A DNA stretch of 64,000 bases from a virus. The DNA is taken from positions 62,001 to 126,000 of IMG/VR virus record IMGVR_UViG_3300045971_000354. The stretch is one strand, 5' to 3'. The notes beneath the pieces were generated by a model. The model had not been told where the DNA came from, did no database searches, and saw only the letters and a program-made list of their open reading frames with translations. Shown here in pieces: positions 1 through 11,311 of the stretch; position 1 is the stretch's first letter, and each line of letters starts with the position of its first letter. The position numbers and the translations under genes were made by a program.

Positions 1-1
1 A

Positions 2-3000
2 GTTAATTCTAGCAGATTTTATGAGCCGCCTACTAATTTAACTAATAATCCGTTAAACGGATCTATTACTGATTTCTCTTTCTCAGAATTAAGCGATCAT
101 GCTAAAACTATTGCTGATAACAACAGTAAATTTATTGGAGTGTTCCCAGGAACCAATAATCTTAGAGATTTAAAAAATATAAGCACGTTTGGTACTCGTT
201 TAGTTAGTCACGATAACCCTATGAGCTTTGCACATTATTTTTTAGGAACTAAAGAAAATAATATTATTGATGCAATTAGAAAAGTATCGAATGATTATAA
301 TCAGTTTAAATCTGTATTACTTAGGAATATTCCTAAGTTTAAAGGAACATATACCGCTGCAGAAACATTAGATAATATTTTAGTATCTTTAAATTCTACT
401 AAAGACACGACAGCATCTTATAACTATTCAGATATGCTTGCTCACGGAAGCAGTAATGTTTCTAGAAAATTTACAGTAACTGATAGTCGAAATGTTCGAT
501 ATAGTCTTGCATCATTATTTGATGACAGCATATTATCTGAACGTGCAGTTTTAGTTTATGTTAATGATTCTATATTAGTTAACAAGCACGATTATCTAAT
601 TGAACAATATACTCCTACGATTACTATTAGCAAACCGTTAGTTAAAGGCGATATAATTACTATTTTAGATTATAGTAGCACAGTAGGTAGTTTTGTACCT
701 TCTACTCCTACTAAACTAGGACTATACCCAAAGTTTGCACCTAAAATATATGTCGACGATACATATATTACTCCGCAGTGTGTAATACAAGGGCATGACG
801 GCAATATTATGATTGCATTTACTTCGGTTGATGCATTTAAAAATAACAACATTGATGATCGAGATTTAGTTATCATGGAATATGAATCTCGTATTTTCAA
901 TAATCTAAAGATACAGTATAATCCTGAGTTATTAGATATTAATTCTATAATTCCGGGTGCATTTAGAAAAACTGATTTTTTACCGAATGAAATTACTAAA
1001 TTTATTACTCCTGATTTCTTACGTTGGGCAAGTTATTTCGGGGTAGATTATCAGACTAAAGTATCTGATGGGCATCCATTTACATATAACTATTCAGGGT
1101 CGTTTGATTCTATCTCTAACGCACCTGTTTCTGGATATTGGAGAAATATTTATAAGCATTTCTTTGACACCGATCGCCCGCATACTCATCCTTGGGAAAT
1201 GCTTGGTTTTACTGAGCAACCTATATGGTGGGAATCTGTATATGGCCCAGCGCCGTATACTTCCGGTAATGGAGTGATGTGGAAAGATCTCGAAGATGGA
1301 CGTATTGCCTCGGGTACTCGAGCAGGAATTGACTCAATGTATGCTCGTCCAGGATTACATAAAATTATTCCAGTAGATGCAAGCGGAGTATTATTGGATC
1401 CAATTGATGCGGGTATTACAGATACTACAAATATTAGTTTAGAGGTGTCGTTATGGCAAGCAGGGGATTGTGCTCCTGCAGAAACTACATGGCGTAGAAG
1501 CAGTTATTGGCCTTTCGTTTGCCAAGTTGTACTAGCACTTGCTAACCCTGCATCATATGCAGCATTATGTTTTGACCCTAGTAGAATGCATAAAAATATT
1601 GCAGGTCAATATAAGTACGGCACATCTGGCATATTTTTAAATCCAACTAACGTTTTATTATTCAGAGACACTGTAAATAACACTAGAGTATTATCTAGTG
1701 GATACAGTGTATTTGTGATTGAGGCAGGTATTGCTAGAAATATAAATTATCTTAATGTTTTAAACTCAGATTTTGCAAATTTAGATTATAACTTGATGGT
1801 TAAGTTAGGAGGTTTTGCAAGTAAAGAAAAATTACAAGTGGGTATTGATTCAGTTGATCCTACTAGCACATATGCTGGCTCGTTAGTGCCAAGTGAAGAT
1901 TATACAATATTTTATAATCAAAGTTCTCCGATTGACAGCATTAATATTTCAGGACTTGTAATTCAAAAAACTGAAAGAGGATGGATGGTAAAAGGTTACG
2001 ATAAGTATCGTCCGTATTTCACGATATTTACACCTTTTACATCTGCATTCGATCAAGCAGAACAGGTAGGAGGAGTTAGTGCACCGTACGTAAATTGGGC
2101 ACCTAACACTACCTATAATATTGGTGATATTGTATTCAACAGTGATCGCTATTATCGTGTGTTGGCAAGACATAACAGTGATACTACTTTTAATAAAGTA
2201 TATTATCAATCATTACCGTATCTGCCAATAGTTGGCGGCGCAAGCGTTCTTCGCCGAACCGTATTTGATACTAGTGAAACTATTATTAATTACGGGTCTG
2301 AATACTATTCTGTTCAAGATGTGGATGACTTAATTATGGGTTACGGTAAGTGGTTAGAATCTAAAGGATTTGTATTTAACGAGTATAATGGCGATTTAGA
2401 TCATGTATTAGACTGGAGTTTTTCCGCTCGTGAATTTTTGTATTGGACTACTCAGAATTGGGCACCTAACTCAATTATTACATTGAGCCCATTTGCAAAT
2501 AAATTAGTATTCCAATCAGATGTTGGAGTAGTTAATAGTATAACTGATTCTTTCTATGAATATAGTTTACTAAAAGCAGACGGCGGCGCTTTCCCTGAAC
2601 ATAATTTTAGTATTGTTCGATTAGATGGCGTGTTCTCGTTAAGTACAGTTAACACTACTGACGGTATATATTTTGCCAGACTCAATCTTGTGCAAAAAGA
2701 GCATGCATTAGTATTGAATAACTTTACAATGTTCAATGACGTTGTTTATGATGTTGAATCAGGATACCGCCAGCGCAGAGTTAAACTAAAAGGATTTAGG
2801 ACAGCTAACTGGAACGGTGATTTCTTTAGTCCTGGTTTTATTTTCGATCAAGCAATAATAAACGATTGGCAAAAATTTACAGACTACGGAGTTGGGGAAG
2901 TTGTTAGATTCTCGGGAAAATACTATTCTGCACCAAAGACTACTCCAGGTACTTCTGCATTTAATATTAATCAATGGATCCCGTTAGGAGATAAACCTAC

Positions 3001-6000
3001 TCCTAGATTGCTTCCTAACTTTGATTATAAGATTAATCAATTTGAAGATTTTTACAGTTTAGATATTGACAATTTTGATGTTGGGCAACAAGCTATGGCC
3101 CAACATTTAACTGGATATACTCCTCGTCCTTATCTGAACTATATTATTGGAGACCCTATTGCTCAATATAAGTTCTATCAAGGATTTATCAGAGATAAAG
3201 GTAGCCGTGCATCTCTAAATAACCTTAGTAAAGTTAGTTTAAACAATTTTCAAACTAGCGTAGACTTTAACGAAGAGTGGGCATTCCGTATAGGGCATTA
3301 TGGTGGATTTAACACTTATCAAGAACTTGAAATTAGTTTAGAATCTAATAAGTTCCTTGAGAATCCACAAATTATTGAATTCGTACCAACAAAACCGATC
3401 GGTACTTCTAATATTGTTTATTACAAAGATGCATCAGATGTAGTGGTTAAACCTGATAACTTTGATATTACATGTGTATTTGTTACAACATCGACTAGTA
3501 ATATTATAAAACTTCCAATAGCCGGATATGTTAGATTTGACGATGTATCTGCTACAGTATATAACCGTTCTAACATCTTAAATATTACTAATAATTCAAC
3601 ATTATTAGAAGGTGATACGTTCTGGATGGGATTTAGACCAGACGGTGAATGGGATGTTTTAAGATTATCTAAACAGCCTTCTGCTATATCAGACCTTGCA
3701 GTTTATATTCCTGCATCCTCGATGATTTTTAGCACATACTCAAGTCACAATCTCGCAGTCGGTGATTTAATTAGCGTTACTAAAATTGATCCCGCAGTTA
3801 ATGCTTGCTATGAAGTAATTGAGATTTTAAGCACTACTGAATTTATAGTCGCGTCGTCTCTTACTTCGTTGCCTAGCATTGCAACTCCTATTAACGGTGC
3901 TCTATTTGTTTTTAGCTCTTCGAGAGTAACTACATTTGACGATATTGCTAGTATTCCTTATTTAGAAAGATGGAAGGTTGGTGAAAAAATATGGGCAGAT
4001 CCTATTGATGAAAATGATACATGGAAAGTTTACGAAAAGAATGATAACTATCAACCAGTAGGTAATAATTTTACTGATGGAACAAATCAACCTGGCCAGA
4101 ATTTCGGGTCAGCAATCGCAGGTAGTTCTGATCATAAATTTATTATATCGTCGGCACCAAACTACATATCATTAACATCGTCCGGCACAGTGTTTGTTTC
4201 ATATCGTGATGTATTAAAAACTGCCCCGGAAATATTTTCATCATATACCCTTAATGACGGGTTAGGCGGAGGGTACTATACTGGAAACACTCCAACATTG
4301 TTTGGAGCTACACTAATTTTTAACCAAACAGCACGTATGGTAATTGCTGGTGCACCGTTAACTTCACAAGTTAGAAGCGTGTATCCGGGAACAGCTATAG
4401 TTAATGTAAACGGAGCCACAAATACTGGAACTGTTAATCAAGGAGTGGTTAAGCTTTCTTTATTAAAAGATGCAAATAGTAATTTTGCAGAATGGGCAGA
4501 TTCTACTGCTACTGTAACTGTAATTTCCGAATCCCCGGCTACATATTTTGGAGCAAGTTTAGCATACTCGGCAACTAACGGAAGATTAATTGTTGGCGCA
4601 CCGGGAAGTAACTCCATTTACGGATATACAGTTTCTGTATCGACTAGTTCAGTTAGCGTAGTTAAGAGTGGAAGTATTGTTGGATATGCCGGCGGATTAA
4701 AGTTCGGAACATCACTTACAGGAAATTTAGATTTAAGTATGTTTGCAGTAACTGATCCGTTGCATGTTTCTACATTGGGATCTTCTGGTACAATCCATGT
4801 TTACTATAATAACTGGCCAATTTCTTCTATCAGTTCTCAATCAATAACAGGCGACGATTTACCTATTCCTATGCAAGCCGGCGACACTTTTGCATCTTCT
4901 ATTAAGATGACTCAAGATGGAAAAATGCTAATTGCTGGTAGTCCATATGCATACGATCCTGTATTCGGCACTAAAACAGGCGTTGTTGATATTTTCATTT
5001 ATAATGGTATTAAATTTGTTCACAGTCAGAGAATTCATGCATCTACAGTTTCGTTAGATACTAAATTTGGTTATCAAGTTGATGTTAACGATAATGTTAA
5101 TTCATTAGTTATAGCAGCACATAGTCAATTTGCTTCGGCTAGTGCTACGTTTGACAAGTATGTTTACAACGATCCATTGCTATCACTAAAGCCGGTTTCT
5201 ACTACTTTTGATAGTAATTCTACTGTTTTTTATAGTAGTGAAAACAATACTGGCGATTCAAACATAGTACATAATTATGTAAAATCACCAACCGGATCTA
5301 AGTGGGTGTATGCTCAGGACCTTACAGTACCTGGAACTACTGCAACTGACTCGTTTGGGTCAGCTATATTTTTAAATGATAATTCTATATATGTCGGAGC
5401 ACCTGGATTTTCTAGTGTAGGAGTTGCAAGCAACGGGCAAATTTCTATATTTGATAAAACAGATATTAATGCGAATAGCTGGAATATATTTAGGCAACAG
5501 GAACCACTTGTTGATCTGGAACCAATTAAGCGTTCTATTACTATTGAAAATATTTCAGAACAGGTGAAAGATTATTTAGAAATAATTGATTCTGTTAAAG
5601 GAAAAATATTAGGAACAGCAGCCGCTGAACTAAAATATATTAGCTCTTATGATCCTGCGTTATATAATATAGGAGTTGACGGAGTTACAGTTAATTCCGA
5701 TGCCAACTGGCTTGATGAACATGTAGGTGAATTATGGTGGGATACTTCTTCTGTAAAATATATTTGGTATGAACAAGGCGATTTAGAATACAGAAAAAAT
5801 AACTGGAATAATATTTTTCCGGGCAGTACAATTGATGTTTATGAATGGGTGCGCTCGTCTTATCTTCCTTCGGAATGGAGCGCAGCAGAAAATACTAATG
5901 CAGGAGCAGCAGCCGGCATTAGTGGCCAACCTAAATTTACAAATGATTCTGTGGTGTCTGTTAAACAGTTTTATAATAGTAACAGCAATTCGTTCTCAAA

Positions 6001-9000
6001 TGTTTATTACTATTGGGTAAAGAATAAAACGACAGTACCTTCTAATATTCCGAATAGAAAGATTGCAGCATCCCAAATCTCTCAAAATATTGCGAATCCT
6101 GTAGGAAGCGGTGTGGAATTTTTAGCTTTTATTAGTCCAACTGCGGTTATTTTGGCTAATTACAAATCCTCTGTGATTACTGATACTGTTAATTTAAATA
6201 TTGGTTTCGATGTAATTAATAATTCTGCCAATCGCCATACAGAATGGGCATTGATGCAAGAGAATGATCCAAATAGTAAACCAAATTGGTTACTTGAAAA
6301 GAAATTAATTGATAGTTTACTAGGCCACGATAGTATTAATAATCCTGTACCTGATCCTGCATTACCTAGCAAATTAAAATACGGGATCGGTATTCGCCCT
6401 CGACAAAGTTTATTTGTTAATCGTAGAGAAGCTTTACGCAATATAATAGAATATTCAAATGGTATTCTACTAAACAATTTAATTACAGGCAAAGCTAATT
6501 TCAGCAATTTGTTAGCAGCTGATCAGCTCCCTGCCGCATCGACATATGATTCAATTGTTGAAGATATCTATATATTAGATTTAATTCCTACAAAGACTTT
6601 AAAAACTGCTAAAGTATCAGCAGTTGTTGATTCTGTTGGAAAAATAACTAATATTATTGTTGATCCGTTAGCCGCAGGTGCAGGTTATTTAACACCGCCG
6701 ACAATTACTATTAGTGATGTAGGCACCGGCGCAGAATTTAACGTAAATATTGATGTTCAAGGTAAGATCACATCAGTTGATGTTATAAAAGGTGGCACCG
6801 GATATTCAACAAGCATTGCACTAACAGTTAGACCATATACTGCAATTGTACGAACCGATTCTACTTCTGGCGGAAAATGGGCTAAGTATGAATGGGATGA
6901 TGTTGCATCCACATGGACAAAAACCAGAACTCAGAATTTTGATACTTCGATATATTGGAAATATATCGATTGGGCTTCGGCGGATTATAGTAACTTTACT
7001 ATCATAGAAGCTACAGTTCCATCACCATACGATTTATCTGAACTATTTTATCTTTCTACTGGTGCGTATGTTAAAGTGCAGAACGGCGGTGATGGTAGAT
7101 ATTTAATATTAAGCAAGACTTCGGGTACAGGCGGAACATTTGACAGCGATTGGAACATTGTCTATTCAGAAAACGGCACAATACAATTCTTAGATTCTAT
7201 TTGGAATTCAACTAACACTGTTTTTTCGTGGGATCAGATTGTTGGATTTGATGTTACTAGCTATGATCAAACTCCTGATGCTGAAATAAAGTATATTCTA
7301 GATGCATTAAAGGATGATATATTTGTTAATGAGTTTAAAGGATATTGGAATAAATTATTCTTAAAGGCAGTTCGATACGCATTAAGCGAACAGAAGTCTC
7401 TTGACTGGGCATTTAAAACAACATTTATTAGTGTAGTTAACAGTGCCGGCAGCTTAGATCAACGTCATACCTATAAGTTACAAAATGCTTCTTACTATGA
7501 AGATTTCTTAAATGAAATTAAACCGTATCATACAAAGATTCGTAAGTTTACAGAAGTATATACAGCTACTGATTTATCTCACAGCTTTAACACTGATTTT
7601 GATTTGCCGTCATTCTATGATAAACGCACTCTATCATTTAACACACCTTCGGCATATGAATTAACTCAATACCCTTGGAAAGCATGGAATGATAATCACG
7701 GATACGGTGTCTCAGTTATTAATATTTCAAACAATGGTGGTGGGTATACATCAACACCTATAGTAACTATTATTCCTGCTGTTGGTGATACTGGTGCCGG
7801 TGCAGAAGCAATTGCTTTTATATCATTAGGTACTGTAAATCGTATTATTGTTACTAACCCGGGAAGGGGTTATACAATAACACCTACTATAAAGATCAGT
7901 GGCGGCGGAAGCACTACTTTAAATTCTGCACAAGCTTATGCACAGCTCGGCGGAAGTCCAGTTCGTGCAAATAAAGTAAGAATGAAATTTGATCGAGTTT
8001 CAACAACTAGAGAAATTGGCAATCAGTATTTCTCACAAGTGTTTGTTGGTAATGGTATTGACTCTAATTTTAACTTAAAGTGGCTACCTCTTAACGATAA
8101 AACAACTATTTCGTTGACTAAAAATGGCATTCTACAGTTAAGTACTGATTATTCATTACTATTCTATAGTACGGCATACAAAACTCAATACGGACGAGCA
8201 AATAATTCTTACCTTAAGAAGTATGCGAGTTTGCAAATGTCGTATATTCCTGAGATTGGGGATGTTATTGAAATCACTTATCCTAAGAGTTTAGAACTAT
8301 ACACCGCAGTTGACAGAGTAGAAGATTACTATGCACCTAACGCAGGGATGCCTGGAAAAGAAATTGCACAAGTAATGAAAGGTGCAGAATATCCGGGAGT
8401 TTCGGTAGATACACTTCCACTTAACTTTGCCCAAGGTTGGTCGGGTACTGAAAGCGGCTGGGATAGTGCAGCATGGGATAATGCAGGATTAGTAGAAGGC
8501 TATTTGTCGTTTGCGACAACTGCATCGAGCCTTGCTCCTTTAACAATTCCGTTTGTTATTAATTCGGGTACACAGTTGAATGTCTATATTCAAGATATTA
8601 GCACAAACACATCTGTTGCACGAAGAATTGATGGCAGCTCTACCTCATCCTTAGTTCAAACAATTTTTGGTATTGGATCAGGTGCAATTGATAGAATTGA
8701 AGTTCCGGTTCCTGGTGCAGGATACGATGCAGCATTTCTTGATGTATTTGTAGCACCTCCGACTTCGCCGACTGGTAGAATTGCAAAAATTACTCCGAAT
8801 GTTTCAACCGGATCGATTGTTAGTTTTACTATTACCGATCAAGGAAGTGGATATCTTGTTGCTCCTGTAATTACAATTATTGAAAAACTAACTACAGGGC
8901 ATTCTACTAGCACAGTTACTATTCCTGCATTTGCTAATGCGATTATTAAGTCTGAATTTACTGCAACAAATACAACAGGTACAATTTCGTCGATACAAAT

Positions 9001-11308
9001 TCCTAGTAGTGTACTTACTGCTAGTACTTCATTAATTGTATTCCGCGAGTCAACTAGTGACGGTACAACGACTCCTACCGATGCCGACAGTTTAGATGCA
9101 TTAGTTTCCGGCGGCACATGGGATAAACTTACTGGTAAACTTAGTGGAGCATTAGGAGTTACTCCGGGTGATATAATTGTTGACGGCGATTCGTTCTTGT
9201 CAGCAGTTAGCAGCTATGCTCCTGAAGAATTTGTTCCAGGGCAAATTCAAGAAGCATTTGGAATTAGTGTTTATACAAAACCTCCAGTTGCTGCTCCGTT
9301 AATTGTTAATAAAAAGTATTGGGTAGACGGAACTATGTTAACTTATAAGTTAGGTACTACTCCGAGTAATCGAGATTCTGTTATTGCCACTTTCAATGGT
9401 CAAAAATTAGTTTCTAGTAGATACACTATAGACTTTGATGCTAATACTTTTACCTTTACTAATATAAATCCCGGTACCGGATGGTTAAGTTTAACTAGTA
9501 TGGGAGCAGGCACTGACTCTTTACTAAACTATACTACTGCGGTAAACGCAACTAGTTCTACAATAATTACTACCCCGGTTGCATATTCGGATGTTAAGAG
9601 TTCCTATGTAACTGTAAACGGTGTATCTATTTTAGAAAATGTAGACTATACACTAACAAGCGATAAATCTAGAGCTAAGTTTACTATAACTGCACCCGGC
9701 GTCATTCAGACATACTTGTTTAGTAAACCGTTTAAGTCATTCAGTGAAGTAACTGAGCAAATTATTATTTCAACAGGTACATCTACAACTTATGTATTAA
9801 CTCAACCTCCAGGGACAGTCGGCCCGTTCCATAACCAAGTAATTATTACAAAGAACGGATTAAGAATGTTACCTCCGGTGACTACTTATTATGAAGTTAC
9901 TAACGGACAACGGTCTTTTGATATTAGTTCGACAATTGTTTTTGATAGTGGAAAAGTTGATCTCCGACATTTAGAAGTTTATGTAAACGGAAAACGATCA
10001 AACACATTTGACTTTTGGAATTTTAATCAATCTGCAAATAAAGTTGTGTTTAAAAATGCAGCCTTAGTTGACGGTGATGTTATTGCAATTGTAGTAAAAC
10101 GAGATAACGAATACTTAATTGAGAATAATCAGTTAGAATTAATTTCTCCGTCTGCACCTAACGATGAATATCATATTACAGCGTTTACCAATCACGATCC
10201 TGATTTTATCAGAACAGAACGGTATACCGGTCGCGCTAGTAATCAATATGTTATGCAACGAAAAATAGTCGATGTTTCGTATGTATGGGTTTCTTACAAC
10301 GGTACCCCGTTGACTGCTAGCTTAGATTATAGTATTGATGCTACGAATAATGCAGTTCGAATCAGGGAAGGGATTTTTACAAGTCCCGACGATATTGTAA
10401 TTATAACAAGCTTTGCTGACTATATTCCACTTGATGTAACTGGATATAAAATCTTTAGAGATATGTTAGGTCGTACTCATTATAAGAGACTGAGTGCTCC
10501 TGATACTACTGAACTATTATTACCTTTGTCAATGGATGATGCTACTATCACTGTTAAGGACAGCAGTGTCTTAACCCCGGGACAACCTGCAAGAAATATA
10601 CCCGGAGTTGTTATGATCGATAAAGAACGTATTGAATTCTTTACAATCTCAGGGAATGTGCTCGGTCAATTGAGAAGAAGCACATTAGGAACTGCACCTA
10701 AGCCTGTGTATGATATTGGTACTTTAGTAATGGATCACGGAACAACCCAAAATGTTCCAGTTAACGAAGTTGTACAAAAGTTTGTAGTTACTGCTACTAC
10801 AACTGCTTCAGTTGTTGCAGGATATGTTTTAGATGGGATAACATTTGCTGCTAACACCCCGTATACTGATCAAGTTGAAGTACGATATGCAGGCCGCATG
10901 TTAATGAAACCGTTTATTGATCCTACAAATATTACAGTAACATACAATAACATAGCATATGATAGCGATCCTGCTCTAGATATTTTAGTAAATCCCGGAT
11001 TTGCAATCAATGCAGGCGGCGTACTGACCATTTCAACCAACAGCAACTTTATTCTTACAGAAGGTGCAAGATTAGAGGTTACTAAACGAATGTCTAATAT
11101 TTGGTACGATAGTCCAGCTTCAACGCTTACCCTTGCTAAAAATACAACTGCACAGGCTAAATTCTTAGCTGAAAAACCAGCAGCTTTACCGGCTGCAATT
11201 ATTTCATCAGCTCCGATTAATGTAACTGCTACTAGTGCAGTCTTGTATACAGAAACTGGCAGCATATTAACTGATGAAAATGGTAACCCATTAGAGGGCG
11301 GTATATAA
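2..11308 (+). CDS. Giant tail/baseplate-associated structural protein, 5' end outside window
   Basis: The reading frame is open from base 2, so the N-terminus lies upstream. A GTG at 140 is the first start-like codon in the window but is probably internal. At least 3,768 codons are visible. Seven FG-GAP-type repeats (FG.....DG..I.GAP pattern) lie near bases 4103, 4301, 4548, 4703, 4888, 5065 and 5354, the number expected of an integrin-alpha-like seven-bladed beta-propeller. Two carbohydrate-binding-module 5/12-like motifs (TYNIGDIVF...YYRV near 2110; YGVGEVVRFSGKYY near 2890) and three pairs of G.GY...P.(I/V)TI repeats (near 6678/6790, 7736/7862, 8714/8843) follow. The C-terminal part has the GT.....G......D...QNVP pattern seen in T4-like aquatic phage virion proteins. 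It heads the late tail module. The structural role is inferred from domains and context; the exact position in the virion is unknown. Confidence 0.85.
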   Translation, partial: VNSSRFYEPPTNLTNNPLNGSITDFSFSELSDHAKTIADNNSKFIGVFPGTNNLRDLKNISTFGTRLVSHDNPMSFAHYFLGTKENNIIDAIRKVSNDYNQFKSVLLRNIPKFKGTYTAAETLDNILVSLNSTKDTTASYNYSDMLAHGSSNVSRKFTVTDSRNVRYSLASLFDDSILSERAVLVYVNDSILVNKHDYLIEQYTPTITISKPLVKGDIITILDYSSTVGSFVPSTPTKLGLYPKFAPKIYVDDTYITPQCVIQGHDGNIMIAFTSVDAFKNNNIDDRDLVIMEYESRIFNNLKIQYNPELLDINSIIPGAFRKTDFLPNEITKFITPDFLRWASYFGVDYQTKVSDGHPFTYNYSGSFDSISNAPVSGYWRNIYKHFFDTDRPHTHPWEMLGFTEQPIWWESVYGPAPYTSGNGVMWKDLEDGRIASGTRAGIDSMYARPGLHKIIPVDASGVLLDPIDAGITDTTNISLEVSLWQAGDCAPAETTWRRSSYWPFVCQVVLALANPASYAALCFDPSRMHKNIAGQYKYGTSGIFLNPTNVLLFRDTVNNTRVLSSGYSVFVIEAGIARNINYLNVLNSDFANLDYNLMVKLGGFASKEKLQVGIDSVDPTSTYAGSLVPSEDYTIFYNQSSPIDSINISGLVIQKTERGWMVKGYDKYRPYFTIFTPFTSAFDQAEQVGGVSAPYVNWAPNTTYNIGDIVFNSDRYYRVLARHNSDTTFNKVYYQSLPYLPIVGGASVLRRTVFDTSETIINYGSEYYSVQDVDDLIMGYGKWLESKGFVFNEYNGDLDHVLDWSFSAREFLYWTTQNWAPNSIITLSPFANKLVFQSDVGVVNSITDSFYEYSLLKADGGAFPEHNFSIVRLDGVFSLSTVNTTDGIYFARLNLVQKEHALVLNNFTMFNDVVYDVESGYRQRRVKLKGFRTANWNGDFFSPGFIFDQAIINDWQKFTDYGVGEVVRFSGKYYSAPKTTPGTSAFNINQWIPLGDKPTPRLLPNFDYKINQFEDFYSLDIDNFDVGQQAMAQHLTGYTPRPYLNYIIGDPIAQYKFYQGFIRDKGSRASLNNLSKVSLNNFQTSVDFNEEWAFRIGHYGGFNTYQELEISLESNKFLENPQIIEFVPTKPIGTSNIVYYKDASDVVVKPDNFDITCVFVTTSTSNIIKLPIAGYVRFDDVSATVYNRSNILNITNNSTLLEGDTFWMGFRPDGEWDVLRLSKQPSAISDLAVYIPASSMIFSTYSSHNLAVGDLISVTKIDPAVNACYEVIEILSTTEFIVASSLTSLPSIATPINGALFVFSSSRVTTFDDIASIPYLERWKVGEKIWADPIDENDTWKVYEKNDNYQPVGNNFTDGTNQPGQNFGSAIAGSSDHKFIISSAPNYISLTSSGTVFVSYRDVLKTAPEIFSSYTLNDGLGGGYYTGNTPTLFGATLIFNQTARMVIAGAPLTSQVRSVYPGTAIVNVNGATNTGTVNQGVVKLSLLKDANSNFAEWADSTATVTVISESPATYFGASLAYSATNGRLIVGAPGSNSIYGYTVSVSTSSVSVVKSGSIVGYAGGLKFGTSLTGNLDLSMFAVTDPLHVSTLGSSGTIHVYYNNWPISSISSQSITGDDLPIPMQAGDTFASSIKMTQDGKMLIAGSPYAYDPVFGTKTGVVDIFIYNGIKFVHSQRIHASTVSLDTKFGYQVDVNDNVNSLVIAAHSQFASASATFDKYVYNDPLLSLKPVSTTFDSNSTVFYSSENNTGDSNIVHNYVKSPTGSKWVYAQDLTVPGTTATDSFGSAIFLNDNSIYVGAPGFSSVGVASNGQISIFDKTDINANSWNIFRQQEPLVDLEPIKRSITIENISEQVKDYLEIIDSVKGKILGTAAAELKYISSYDPALYNIGVDGVTVNSDANWLDEHVGELWWDTSSVKYIWYEQGDLEYRKNNWNNIFPGSTIDVYEWVRSSYLPSEWSAAENTNAGAAAGISGQPKFTNDSVVSVKQFYNSNSNSFSNVYYYWVKNKTTVPSNIPNRKIAASQISQNIANPVGSGVEFLAFISPTAVILANYKSSVITDTVNLNIGFDVINNSANRHTEWALMQENDPNSKPNWLLEKKLIDSLLGHDSINNPVPDPALPSKLKYGIGIRPRQSLFVNRREALRNIIEYSNGILLNNLITGKANFSNLLAADQLPAASTYDSIVEDIYILDLIPTKTLKTAKVSAVVDSVGKITNIIVDPLAAGAGYLTPPTITISDVGTGAEFNVNIDVQGKITSVDVIKGGTGYSTSIALTVRPYTAIVRTDSTSGGKWAKYEWDDVASTWTKTRTQNFDTSIYWKYIDWASADYSNFTIIEATVPSPYDLSELFYLSTGAYVKVQNGGDGRYLILSKTSGTGGTFDSDWNIVYSENGTIQFLDSIWNSTNTVFSWDQIVGFDVTSYDQTPDAEIKYILDALKDDIFVNEFKGYWNKLFLKAVRYALSEQKSLDWAFKTTFISVVNSAGSLDQRHTYKLQNASYYEDFLNEIKPYHTKIRKFTEVYTATDLSHSFNTDFDLPSFYDKRTLSFNTPSAYELTQYPWKAWNDNHGYGVSVINISNNGGGYTSTPIVTIIPAVGDTGAGAEAIAFISLGTVNRIIVTNPGRGYTITPTIKISGGGSTTLNSAQAYAQLGGSPVRANKVRMKFDRVSTTREIGNQYFSQVFVGNGIDSNFNLKWLPLNDKTTISLTKNGILQLSTDYSLLFYSTAYKTQYGRANNSYLKKYASLQMSYIPEIGDVIEITYPKSLELYTAVDRVEDYYAPNAGMPGKEIAQVMKGAEYPGVSVDTLPLNFAQGWSGTESGWDSAAWDNAGLVEGYLSFATTASSLAPLTIPFVINSGTQLNVYIQDISTNTSVARRIDGSSTSSLVQTIFGIGSGAIDRIEVPVPGAGYDAAFLDVFVAPPTSPTGRIAKITPNVSTGSIVSFTITDQGSGYLVAPVITIIEKLTTGHSTSTVTIPAFANAIIKSEFTATNTTGTISSIQIPSSVLTASTSLIVFRESTSDGTTTPTDADSLDALVSGGTWDKLTGKLSGALGVTPGDIIVDGDSFLSAVSSYAPEEFVPGQIQEAFGISVYTKPPVAAPLIVNKKYWVDGTMLTYKLGTTPSNRDSVIATFNGQKLVSSRYTIDFDANTFTFTNINPGTGWLSLTSMGAGTDSLLNYTTAVNATSSTIITTPVAYSDVKSSYVTVNGVSILENVDYTLTSDKSRAKFTITAPGVIQTYLFSKPFKSFSEVTEQIIISTGTSTTYVLTQPPGTVGPFHNQVIITKNGLRMLPPVTTYYEVTNGQRSFDISSTIVFDSGKVDLRHLEVYVNGKRSNTFDFWNFNQSANKVVFKNAALVDGDVIAIVVKRDNEYLIENNQLELISPSAPNDEYHITAFTNHDPDFIRTERYTGRASNQYVMQRKIVDVSYVWVSYNGTPLTASLDYSIDATNNAVRIREGIFTSPDDIVIITSFADYIPLDVTGYKIFRDMLGRTHYKRLSAPDTTELLLPLSMDDATITVKDSSVLTPGQPARNIPGVVMIDKERIEFFTISGNVLGQLRRSTLGTAPKPVYDIGTLVMDHGTTQNVPVNEVVQKFVVTATTTASVVAGYVLDGITFAANTPYTDQVEVRYAGRMLMKPFIDPTNITVTYNNIAYDSDPALDILVNPGFAINAGGVLTISTNSNFILTEGARLEVTKRMSNIWYDSPASTLTLAKNTTAQAKFLAEKPAALPAAIISSAPINVTATSAVLYTETGSILTDENGNPLEGGI

Positions 11309-11311
11309 ATT

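Noticed and set aside
140-142. GTG at 140 as the start of the giant tail gene
   Set aside because: The frame continues open to base 2 with protein-like sequence and no ribosome site before 140, so the gene begins outside the window.
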